The notes under the pieces: generated by a model
Seen by the model: the letters and a program-made list of their open reading frames with translations, nothing else
Database searches by the model: none
Told to the model about the DNA's origin: nothing
Shown: positions 1 to 5,439 of the stretch, in pieces
Numbering within the stretch: position 1 is the first letter of the stretch
Layout: each line of letters begins with the position of its first letter
DNA from: Nitrospirota bacterium
Lineage (GTDB): Bacteria > Nitrospirota > Thermodesulfovibrionia > Thermodesulfovibrionales > JdFR-88
Direction: 5' to 3'
Length of the DNA stretch: 7,646 nucleotides
NCBI GenBank assembly: GCA_021825785.1
Contig: JAKAGP010000073.1
Span: 1-7,646 of the forward strand
Position numbers and translations under genes: made by a program

Positions 1-870
1 GTCTCCGGTCTCAAGGGCGGTGATGCCGGCCTCCTGAACGGCCTGGAACACGCCGGAGTCCAGGTTGGTCTTTATCTTTCCGAGCCCTGCTATTACGTCC
101 CGGTTGCCCACGGCGAACCCGATGCGACAGCCGGTCATGTTGTAGGTCTTGGAAAGTGAATGAAATTCTATCCCGGCCTGCTTTGCCCCGGGAGTTTCGA
201 GGTAGCTTTCCGGCCTTTTCCCGTTGTAATAGATTTCCGAATAAGCGGCGTCATGGCAGACGATTATGTTGTGTCTGCCGGCAAAATCCACCACTTTCCT
301 GAAAAAACCCTTGCCGGCCACCGCGGAGGTGGGGTTATTGGGGTAATTTACGAACATGAGCTTCGCCCGCTTCAGGACGTCAGCGGGGATGGATTCAAGG
401 TCCGGCAGGAACCCGTTTTTCTCCAGAAGGGGCATCGGGTAGCCCTCGGCGCCGGCAAAAAGCGCGCTTACGGGATAGACGGGGTAACCGGGCGAGCTGT
501 AGAGCACTGCGTCCCCAGGTCCGGCAAAGGCAAGGGGGATATGCCCGATGCCCTCTTTCGAGCCTATGAGCGACAGGACCTCCGTTTGGGCATCCAGGGA
601 AACGCCGAAGCGCCTCTTATACCAGTCCGCCACGGCCTGCCTGAAGGCAGGCATCCCCTCGTAGGAGGGGTAACGATGATTTTTCGGCTCCTGGGCGGCC
701 TTCTTCAGCGCATCCACTATATGCCCTGGCGTGGGCATGTCTGGGTCGCCGATGCTTAAATCTATGACGTCGACGCCTTTTCTGAGCTGCTCCTGCTTCA
801 GCCTGTCTATCTCGGCAAACAGATAAGGCGGCAGATGGCGCAGCCTTTCGGCGAGCTCTACTTTTATCAC
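1..870 (-). CDS. dapL: LL-diaminopimelate aminotransferase, N-terminal 290 residues (3' end outside window)
   Basis: This is a fold-type I PLP aminotransferase. DapL converts tetrahydrodipicolinate directly to LL-diaminopimelate with glutamate as amino donor, in cytoplasmic lysine and peptidoglycan precursor synthesis. The N-terminus ([17 protein letters not shown]) and the GSKEG segment are typical of DapL. Visible PLP-site motifs are NYPNNPT (175-181), HDAAY with D207 and Y210, and [12 protein letters not shown] with the Schiff-base lysine K241 and phosphate-binding R249. The family is usually about 390-410 residues, so roughly the last 100 are missing. I chose the GTG at 870 because a perfect GGAGGT lies 7 nt upstream and the family N-terminus begins there. 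The gene lies downstream of pagL in the same orientation but probably has its own promoter in the 871-992 gap. A related alanine or aspartate aminotransferase is the main alternative. Confidence 0.85.
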   Translation of the reverse strand, partial: MIKVELAERLRHLPPYLFAEIDRLKQEQLRKGVDVIDLSIGDPDMPTPGHIVDALKKAAQEPKNHRYPSYEGMPAFRQAVADWYKRRFGVSLDAQTEVLSLIGSKEGIGHIPLAFAGPGDAVLYSSPGYPVYPVSALFAGAEGYPMPLLEKNGFLPDLESIPADVLKRAKLMFVNYPNNPTSAVAGKGFFRKVVDFAGRHNIIVCHDAAYSEIYYNGKRPESYLETPGAKQAGIEFHSLSKTYNMTGCRIGFAVGNRDVIAGLGKIKTNLDSGVFQAVQEAGITALETGD

Positions 871-877
871 TGTAAGG

Positions 878-883
878 ACCTCC
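878..883 (-). promoter_or_regulatory. Shine-Dalgarno of dapL
   Basis: A perfect GGAGGT lies 7 nt upstream of the GTG at 870. It decides the start codon, because no ATG is available at the expected N-terminus. It is also the only strong Shine-Dalgarno sequence among the gene starts in this window. Confidence 0.85.
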
Positions 884-946
884 AAAAAATGCCGGCAAAA
901 CAAAAAACAGGAGACTTTATTTTGCCGCTTTTCAAAATTTCAAAAT

Positions 947-952
947 ATTATA
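947..952 (-). promoter_or_regulatory. Candidate -10 box of the dapL promoter
   Basis: A consensus TATAAT lies on the minus strand in an AT-rich spacer, 76 nt upstream of the dapL start. No good -35 hexamer sits 16-18 nt upstream. That region runs into the C-rich strand of the G-quadruplex motif at 969-990. The promoter may need an activator, or the hexamer may be chance in AT-rich DNA. Confidence 0.35.
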
Positions 953-968
953 CATTATTGATTAGGTC

Positions 969-990
969 GGGTTAGGGTTTGGGATTGGGG
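969..990 (+). other. Canonical G-quadruplex motif (telomere-like GGGNNN repeat)
   Basis: Four G-tracts are separated by three 3-nt loops: GGG-TTA-GGG-TTT-GGG-ATT-GGGG. It sits 2 nt beyond the stop codon of pagL and about 17 nt upstream of the candidate dapL -10 box. The G-rich strand is the template for both minus-strand genes. It could hinder RNA polymerase leaving pagL, affect dapL initiation, or simply be a degenerate hexanucleotide repeat. Formation of the structure is inferred from the pattern alone. Confidence 0.6.
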
Positions 991-992
991 TT

Positions 993-1520
993 TTAAATCC
1001 CTATTCCCAGAATAATATAGTAGGAATCTATCCCCTCGTTGTAATTGAAGAGGCCGGCGTTTGAAAGATGCCTGTACCTGTATGAGAGGCTTATGTCTCT
1101 GGCAAGATAAAAACCGCCGCCGAGGATGAGGTCGAACAGGAAATCGTCGCCAAGGAGCCTGCCCGCGAAGTGCCTGTTGGAAATCAGGTTGGCTCCCGCG
1201 CCGAGGTCCACAAAGGCCGTAAGGCTTTTGTAACGGGCCAGCTTGCGTCCAACCAGCGAAAAGCCGCCGGTCCAGAGCGTATCGCTGTCCGTATTAATGT
1301 ATTCCAGGGTCGGCTCCACGCGCAGCAAAAAATCCGGGTAGAGCGGGCGCTGCCATGCGCCCATGAGCATCACCTGCTTCGCCCCGTTTCCGTTCAGGCT
1401 CCCGCCTCCGGCAATGTCGATCTCAAAGCGCTTCTGCCCGGCGGCGCTGCAAGGCGGGACAAGGACGAAAAACATCATGGCAAGAAGCGATACACCCCGT
1501 TTCGACGTTGCGAAATTCAT
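993..1520 (-). CDS. pagL: PagL-like lipid A 3-O-deacylase (acyloxyacyl hydrolase family)
   Basis: This 175-residue protein resembles PagL, an outer-membrane beta-barrel esterase that removes the 3-O-linked acyl chain from lipid A. Residues 1-27 form a signal peptide, with a basic start, a hydrophobic core and a likely cleavage after CSA or SAA; there is no convincing lipobox. The mature part alternates polar and hydrophobic residues, as in short beta-strands. The C-terminal signature RHLSNAG gives the catalytic His151 and Ser153 and is followed by NEGID. In Pseudomonas PagL the acidic triad member lies 14 residues after the histidine; here that position is Asp165 rather than Glu. The gene is divergent from the small membrane protein gene at 1635. 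A weak GGAG lies about 12 nt before the ATG. Family assignment is good, but activity on lipid A is inferred. Confidence 0.8.
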   Translation of the reverse strand: MNFATSKRGVSLLAMMFFVLVPPCSAAGQKRFEIDIAGGGSLNGNGAKQVMLMGAWQRPLYPDFLLRVEPTLEYINTDSDTLWTGGFSLVGRKLARYKSLTAFVDLGAGANLISNRHFAGRLLGDDFLFDLILGGGFYLARDISLSYRYRHLSNAGLFNYNEGIDSYYIILGIGI

Positions 1521-1557
1521 GGTGAATTAAAACTCCACTTCGGCAAAACCATATAAA

Positions 1558-1587
1558 ATGATACTTTTTTCGCATGCGGGGAGGCAA
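1558..1587 (-). promoter_or_regulatory. Candidate sigma-70 promoter of pagL
   Basis: On the minus strand, TTGCCT (1582-1587, 4 of 6 to TTGACA) is followed after 18 nt by TATCAT (1558-1563, 5 of 6 to TATAAT), about 37 nt upstream of the pagL ATG. The spacer contains the palindrome CGCATGCG (1571-1578), which could be an operator or chance. Confidence 0.4.
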
Positions 1588-1619
1588 GGAAAAATCTGTA
1601 TTGAACACGTCTTCCGCGT

Positions 1620-1625
1620 TATAAT
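1620..1625 (+). promoter_or_regulatory. Candidate -10 box of the small membrane protein gene
   Basis: A consensus TATAAT lies 9 nt before the ATG at 1635. A start site 7-9 nt downstream of it would leave almost no 5' leader, and no Shine-Dalgarno sequence is visible. The best -35-like hexamer, TTGAAC (1601-1606), is only 13 nt away, so the promoter is tentative. Confidence 0.35.
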
Positions 1626-1634
1626 ATTGAATCT

Positions 1635-1958
1635 ATGGGGCCCTTTATAAAAACCCTCCTTACGGTGAATGACCGTATCTATGATCTGGCCGTCCTTGTC
1701 TACTCGGGGGCGGGCCTGATAGCGTGGGCTGCTCCGAAGCGGGCCGGCGGGCGGCCTCTGCTTCCCAGGCTGGCCAAGCTTTCATTTGTATTTTTTGTCC
1801 TGGCCGGGATGCCGAGGATGCTCACGTATCACAGCTTCGAATGGCGGAGCGCGGTAAGCTCGGGGCAGGCGGAAACGCTGCTGTTAAAACTCTGCGTCCT
1901 CTGTCTTCTTGCCGGCCTGGGCACATACGCCTGGCTCAGGGCAGGCAAAAAGGGTTAG
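1635..1958 (+). CDS. Small integral membrane protein, unknown function
   Basis: I do not recognise a family for this 107-residue protein. Hydropathy read by eye gives three membrane segments, near residues 15-34, 48-65 and 82-101. A basic loop (KRAGGRPLLPR) lies between the first two, and the tail ends in KKG. The second segment continues into RMLTYHSFEW, where His66 and the aromatic/acidic cluster are the most functional-looking feature. Residues Cys87 and Cys90 form a CxxC-like pair (CVLC) in the third segment. The ATG at 1635 is the first start in the open frame, which is closed by a stop at 1602. There is no Shine-Dalgarno sequence. The gene converges on metK, with stop codons overlapping. 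A heme- or metal-binding role through His66 and the cysteines is possible but speculative. Confidence 0.65.
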   Translation: MGPFIKTLLTVNDRIYDLAVLVYSGAGLIAWAAPKRAGGRPLLPRLAKLSFVFFVLAGMPRMLTYHSFEWRSAVSSGQAETLLLKLCVLCLLAGLGTYAWLRAGKKG

Positions 1959-1966
1959 CAGACCCT
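1946..1966 (-). terminator. Candidate intrinsic terminator of metK
   Basis: On the minus strand, AGGGT and ACCCT form a 5-bp stem around a 6-nt loop that contains the metK stop codon, followed directly by TTTT. The stem is short, so termination may be weak. On the plus strand the same hairpin has no T-run, so it would serve metK only. It lies inside the 3' end of the convergent gene. Confidence 0.45.
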
Positions 1967-3175
1967 GTATCTTCCCCTGGCAAGACGGCCTGTAAAGGAG
2001 AGGATATTCTTCTCTGACAGCTCCTCCTCGATTACGCCGTTTATCAGGCCGGAGACGTCCCCTATGCGGACCCCTTTTTGCAGCCTCAGTTTCACCGATA
2101 TGGCGGCGGGCCTGTTGACCTGCACACCTATGCGGCTTACAAGAAGCACATAGGCCTCGCGCACGCCCTCCGCCGCCTCAACGACCTTTCTTGCAAGCAG
2201 GTGCGCCAGGACGCCGTAGATCTTTCCCGTATGGCTCAGCGGGTTTTTCCCCGCGGCGGCCTCCATGGTGATGGGCCGCCCCGGACTTATCAGGCCGTTT
2301 GCGCGGTTGCCCCTGCCCACCTGGCCGCTGTCGGCGTCCTCGGCGCTGGTGCCAAGCACGCTCAGATAGATGCCGTCCGCGCCGCGGCCCCGCGCATCGA
2401 GACTATTTAGATGGACCAGGAAATCATCGAAATAGGCGCCCGTGTTTCCCTTTCGCAGAAACCCCTCTATCGCGGCCAGTATCATCTCTTTTCTCACAAA
2501 GTATTCCGCTTCGGCCCTCAGGAACCTGTCTATAAGCGGCATCGCGATTGTTACCGTGACGGACCTGTTCTCCCTCACCGCCATCACCTTTATGTCCTCT
2601 CCGGTCTCGGGATAGCGCCGCTTGAAGGCCTTTGAATTCAAAAACCCTTCGAGTTCAAGCACCAGGGTCTCGGTGGGCGACAGCGGCCAGTAGCCGATGG
2701 CGGCCGAGGTGTCGTTGGCGCCCAGGAGCCTGCGCCTGCCGCCTTCCGCATAGATCTGCGCCAACTGGGCGGAGCCCGGTGCAAGCTCCGGATGGAAGGT
2801 GATGTGCCTTTCGGGCTCCACAAACCGCAGATTGGCCGCAAGCCACTTTCTTGCGGCCTCCACCGCTATGTCTGCTACCGGGATTTCGACGCGCCCTGCC
2901 CGGAAGGTGGCCCTGTCTCCCATGAAAAAGCGCATCGGCCTTATGATCCGGCCTCCCTGGAAGGCCTTTTGCGCCCGGCCCGCAGCCAAAAAACCCTTGT
3001 CGGCGTTATGGTGCAGGACCGTGCCCGCAATCCGCATGTACTCTTTTGACAGGGACAGCGAAATGGCCTCCGAGAGGAGGTCCGCCATCGTGTCCGGATG
3101 GCCCAGCCCCTTCCTTTCGACGCACTCCACAGCCTCCTCGGATACGCTATGGCCGCCCAGGGATTCGATTTTCAT
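1955..3175 (-). CDS. metK: S-adenosylmethionine synthetase, archaeal type
   Basis: The enzyme makes S-adenosylmethionine from ATP and methionine, with release of phosphate and diphosphate, in the cytoplasm. The 406 residues match the divergent archaeal-type AdoMet synthetase family (about 400 residues), not the classical bacterial MetK. Visible motifs are ERKGLGHPDTMAD (20-32, with His26 and Asp28), GANDTSAAIGYWPLSPTE (152-169), GEDIKVM (192-198) and the nucleotide-binding GTSAEDADSGQVGRGNR (275-291). The motif set is complete, with no frameshift. The ATG at 3175 matches the family N-terminus. There is no good Shine-Dalgarno sequence, and a TATGAT box ends 6 nt upstream. The gene overlaps the convergent membrane-protein gene by 4 nt. 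It supplies the methyl donor used by the methyltransferase encoded upstream, but a 159-bp gap separates them. Confidence 0.93.
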   Translation of the reverse strand: MKIESLGGHSVSEEAVECVERKGLGHPDTMADLLSEAISLSLSKEYMRIAGTVLHHNADKGFLAAGRAQKAFQGGRIIRPMRFFMGDRATFRAGRVEIPVADIAVEAARKWLAANLRFVEPERHITFHPELAPGSAQLAQIYAEGGRRRLLGANDTSAAIGYWPLSPTETLVLELEGFLNSKAFKRRYPETGEDIKVMAVRENRSVTVTIAMPLIDRFLRAEAEYFVRKEMILAAIEGFLRKGNTGAYFDDFLVHLNSLDARGRGADGIYLSVLGTSAEDADSGQVGRGNRANGLISPGRPITMEAAAGKNPLSHTGKIYGVLAHLLARKVVEAAEGVREAYVLLVSRIGVQVNRPAAISVKLRLQKGVRIGDVSGLINGVIEEELSEKNILSFTGRLARGRYRVC

Positions 3176-3181
3176 GGATAA

Positions 3182-3207
3182 ATCATATCACCGCCTGCCA
3201 ATGACAA
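3182..3207 (-). promoter_or_regulatory. Candidate promoter immediately upstream of metK
   Basis: On the minus strand, TTGTCA (3202-3207, 5 of 6) and TATGAT (3182-3187, 5 of 6) are separated by 14 nt, shorter than the usual 16-18. The -10-like box ends 6 nt before the ATG, which would give a leaderless or nearly leaderless transcript. The short spacer makes this tentative. Confidence 0.3.
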
Positions 3208-3404
3208 GAAGCCGGCAAAATTTTTCCCCCTTTGAGGCAGAGTTCTCCGCCACATTAAAAAAGCGTTACATTCAGAAAAACCCCGTCGAAGAAGAATACC
3301 TTGAAACGGCGCGGATGCGGGAATTTATTTTTCTTTACGCCGCTATGCCGATGATTACCAGCGGGACAGCGGGAACGCCGCGCCCCTGCCTTATAACATT
3401 GTAA
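3201..3404 (+). other. Possible coding remnant at the edge of the restriction-modification module
   Basis: A 67-codon plus-strand frame starts at an ATG at 3201. Its stretch FEAEFSATLKKRYIQKN followed by PVEEEYLETARMREFIF (about 3231-3332) has a charged, helix-like, protein-like composition. Beyond 3335 it runs into the antisense of the endonuclease gene. It has no Shine-Dalgarno sequence, and its upstream end overlaps the candidate metK promoter. It may be a gene fragment left when the module inserted, or chance. Otherwise 3176-3334 holds no gene. Confidence 0.2.
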
Positions 3405-3946
3405 ATCTCACCTTCATAATAGGCGACGCCGGAACTCATTTGACTTTGAAGGGATTTCATAGGGAGGATTTCAATGCCCACGTCAATGAAATCGCTGACA
3501 TAGAAGGCCAGATGTTTGACAAACAAGTCATAGGCCACAAAAGAATACTTGCCGAACTGGACTTCAACCGCCACTCTGTCCTTTACGAAATCGGTTTGAT
3601 TATAACTAAAAATCGGCGATTCGCCCGCCGCTTCAATTTCCTTCTTTTGCTCTTCGGGCGGCATCGTCAGGGTTTTGCGAATCAATTTTTCACTTTTGGT
3701 AACCCAATAGCTGACCCTGCTTTCATGCCAGTTTTTGGCTTTTAAGAGACTGTCAAAATTTTTGTTTAAATCTATGGGGCTGCAGAGAACTTTTCCTCTC
3801 ATGGTCTTTTCTTTTGATATTTTTGTCCTGCATTTTTCCGCATCAACGGATTCGATAACATTTTGTATTTCTTTCCAAAGGTCCGGCTTATGGACAAGCA
3901 GGAATTCAAGGCCGTTGAGATGGGAGTAAGTTTCGGCTATTTTCAT
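3335..3946 (-). CDS. Type II restriction endonuclease, BglII/BstYI family
   Basis: This 203-residue protein is a PD-(D/E)XK-fold endonuclease of the BglII/BstYI type, cutting DNA at a GATC-centred hexamer in a Mg-dependent way. The active site reads TDFVKDRVAVEVQFGKY, with Asp119, Glu128 and Gln130. The D-x8-E-x-Q spacing equals that of BglII Asp84/Glu93/Gln95, and ExQ in place of ExK is characteristic of this group. The stretch from EVQFGKY through IDVGIEILP and MSSGVAYYE to VPLVIIGIA also resembles BstYI as I recall it, including its total length, so RGATCY is the favoured target. AGATCT or GGATCC alone remain possible. The ATG lies in an ATGA overlap with the methyltransferase stop, so translation is probably coupled. 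Base composition is more AT-rich than the flanking genes. Confidence 0.87.
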   Translation of the reverse strand: MKIAETYSHLNGLEFLLVHKPDLWKEIQNVIESVDAEKCRTKISKEKTMRGKVLCSPIDLNKNFDSLLKAKNWHESRVSYWVTKSEKLIRKTLTMPPEEQKKEIEAAGESPIFSYNQTDFVKDRVAVEVQFGKYSFVAYDLFVKHLAFYVSDFIDVGIEILPMKSLQSQMSSGVAYYEGEIYNVIRQGRGVPAVPLVIIGIAA

Positions 3947-4893
3947 TGGCCAGGATATTTCCGTTTCTTTTCTTTAATCAACAGGGGTTGATCGGAATTG
4001 CCCGCTTTTACCCAAGGGGCAACCGTCAGGCTGTTGCCTGCTTTCCTGGGATCATACACGGGACGGTTCATGGGACGTGTTCTTAATATCCCGGCTAATT
4101 CTTTTTCTATTCTTTGTCCTGCAAGTCTGATATATTGCGGAAGAATTTCCGCGCCGGCTCCCCGGCGATTATGACGGATCGCTGAAATTATTGATGTGCC
4201 AGTGCCGAGGAAAGGATCGAAGACCCAGTCGTCTTCACAAGTCATTGAAAGAACGAGTCTTTCTATAAGTTCAACGGGAAATTGGCACGGATGGTCCGTT
4301 TTTTCCACATGATTACTCTTAACATTGGGAATTATCCATAAATCTCCAGGGTTTTTGCCAAGCGGATTGCAGGAATATTTACCGGCTTTCGGACCTTTAA
4401 AATATTTTTTGCCTGGATATTTCTGAGGAACTCTGACAGGATCCAGGTTAAAAACATAATTATCCGATTTGGTAAACCAGATTATGGTTTCATAACGCCC
4501 TGAAAATCTGCGGCTGCAATGGAGGCCGTGCTCGAAATGCCATATTATTCTATTTCGCATTTTTAAACCAAGACTGGTAAATATCGGGTAAAGAACGGTA
4601 TCTAAAGGAATAATGCTGCCGTTATCAACATAATTGCCGACCTGCCAGCAAATACTGCCGCGGGGGCTAAGACTCCTGGCGCACTCGCGGATTACAGCAG
4701 CCTGCTGTTCAAGATAATTTCCAAGCTTGAGCCTTTTTTCGTACTCTTTCCCGATATTGTACGGCGGTGAAGTAACAATAAGCTGCAGCGACTCGTCCGG
4801 GATTGCCGATAAGAGTTCCAGGCAATCTCCCTGATAAATGATTATGCGCTCGGAACGTGAAAATTTTTCCGCTATGGTCCATTTATTAAACAC
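3943..4893 (-). CDS. Type II DNA methyltransferase, beta class (probably N4-cytosine)
   Basis: This AdoMet-dependent DNA methyltransferase modifies the host copy of the site cut by the adjacent endonuclease. The 316 residues show beta-class order. The catalytic motif IV TSPPYN (41-46) comes first, then a variable target-recognition stretch with aromatic and basic residues, then the AdoMet-binding motif DPFLGTGT (226-233) near the C-terminus. SPPY rather than D/NPPY favours N4-cytosine over N6-adenine, in keeping with methyltransferases paired with BglII-type enzymes. The start is a GTG at 4893: an in-frame stop lies upstream and no ATG or TTG intervenes. No Shine-Dalgarno sequence is visible. 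It precedes the endonuclease gene, a common order that lets protection come first. No controller-protein gene accompanies the pair. Confidence 0.92.
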   Translation of the reverse strand: MFNKWTIAEKFSRSERIIIYQGDCLELLSAIPDESLQLIVTSPPYNIGKEYEKRLKLGNYLEQQAAVIRECARSLSPRGSICWQVGNYVDNGSIIPLDTVLYPIFTSLGLKMRNRIIWHFEHGLHCSRRFSGRYETIIWFTKSDNYVFNLDPVRVPQKYPGKKYFKGPKAGKYSCNPLGKNPGDLWIIPNVKSNHVEKTDHPCQFPVELIERLVLSMTCEDDWVFDPFLGTGTSIISAIRHNRRGAGAEILPQYIRLAGQRIEKELAGILRTRPMNRPVYDPRKAGNSLTVAPWVKAGNSDQPLLIKEKKRKYPGQ

Positions 4894-4949
4894 GCTTATT
4901 ATCTTTAAAAATAAGTAGTGATAAAATCAAATGTTGATCTTCCCTTGCG

Positions 4950-5020
4950 TTGTCATCCCCGCAAGCGAAGCGCGTCGGGAATCCTTCTTAAGAAAGATTC
5001 CGGGCAAGCCGGAATGACAA
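4950..5020. repeat. REP-like palindromic intergenic element
   Basis: The element is bounded by TTGTCATCCCCG and CCGGAATGACAA, an inverted pair. Inside are a 24-bp palindrome with one mismatched pair at 4978-5001 (GGAATC at one end, GATTCC at the other, TTCTTAAGAA at the centre) and a perfect 7-bp hairpin ATTCCGG-GCAAG-CCGGAAT at 4997-5015. The GTCATYCC ends and GGGAATCC core resemble the dispersed repeats around GTCATTCCCGC that are abundant between genes in many proteobacterial and Nitrospirota genomes. It lies just upstream of the restriction-modification genes. Confidence 0.75.
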
Positions 5021-5040
5021 ACCCAAAATTCAAAACAGAT

Positions 5041-5064
5041 ACCCTGCAGAGCTTGCCGCAGGGT
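5041..5064. repeat. Short hairpin repeat
   Basis: ACCCTGC (5041-5047) and GCAGGGT (5058-5064) form a perfect 7-bp stem with a 10-nt loop. No T-run follows on the plus strand. On the minus strand it is followed by ATCTGTTTTG, a poor tail for termination. It is more likely part of the intergenic repeat cluster than a terminator. Confidence 0.5.
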
Positions 5065-5130
5065 GATTCATTCACAATCTGCGGAATTATAACAGATTTT
5101 AAAATTGCAATATCCCGGAAAAACCCCTTT

Positions 5131-5388
5131 GGGGCCCGGTCAGATTTGTGGGGCCCGTATCTGTCAGTATCCGGAGAGAAGCGTATCTGCCCGCTCCAGG
5201 TAGAAGCGAAGAGCGGACGGATACCGGCGGGCCGCATCCTGACAATGGCTTGATATGGGGGCTTGATATTTGCCCTTGGCGGCAATTTAAGCAGAGACGT
5301 TTGCATACGCCCGGAAGGAAAAACGCGCGCCAAACGGTGGTGAGCAGGCAGATGCGCCGCCTTGCCCCGCAAATCTGACGCAGGCCCC
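5131..5388. mobile_element. MITE-like fold-back element, about 258 bp, noncoding
   Basis: The ends are imperfect inverted repeats. The left arm, 5131-5154, reads GGGGCC, cg, GTCAGATTTG, t, GGGGC. The right arm, 5364-5388 on the minus strand, reads GGGGCC, tgc, GTCAGATTTG, c, GGGGC, for 21 matches. A second inverted pair lies further in: GCGTATCTGCCCGCTC (5181-5196) against 5342-5357, 14 of 16. Local hairpins are nested between them, including GTATCCG/CGGATAC (5167-5173 and 5218-5224), CCGCTC/GAGCGG, and CGTTTG/CAAACG (5298-5303 and 5331-5336). I see no transposase and no clear target-site duplication. A structured RNA or a pair of inverted dispersed repeats are the alternatives. Open frames crossing it look non-coding. 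Confidence 0.5.
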
Positions 5389-5403
5389 GAAAATGTCTTT
5401 TAT

Positions 5404-5431
5404 TTGACACCTTTTTTGTTTTTAGGTTAAT
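5404..5431 (+). promoter_or_regulatory. Candidate promoter of the membrane protein / dehydrogenase operon
   Basis: A perfect TTGACA (5404-5409) is followed after 16 nt by GTTAAT (5426-5431, 4 of 6 to TATAAT). Transcription would start at about 5438-5440, almost on the ATG at 5440, where no Shine-Dalgarno sequence is evident. Confidence 0.5.
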
Positions 5432-5439
5432 TTCAAAGA

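Noticed and set aside
160..759. Long plus-strand frame of 199 codons
   Set aside because: It is antisense to dapL, whose complete motif set and strong Shine-Dalgarno sequence show the minus strand is the coding one.
2078..2410. Plus-strand frames across 2078-3049
   Set aside because: They are antisense shadows of the GC-rich metK gene, which explains the whole stretch with intact family motifs.
3176..3334. Possible SAM riboswitch upstream of metK
   Set aside because: No recognisable SAM-I or SAM-II core or terminator/antiterminator arrangement is visible in the 159 bp, and the candidate promoter abuts the start codon, leaving no leader.
4953..5372. Open frame of 139 codons on the minus strand, and overlapping frames at 5099-5410 (minus) and 5148-5378 (plus)
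   Set aside because: They run through the REP-like palindrome or the inverted-repeat element. They have low-complexity, Arg/Pro-rich, shadow-like composition, and no ribosome site or recognisable motif supports them.
5129..5439. Possible riboswitch or leader RNA before the 5440 operon
   Set aside because: The structured region ends before the TTGACA promoter, so it would not be in the transcript from that promoter. Terminal inverted repeats fit a mobile repeat better, although an independent RNA is not excluded.
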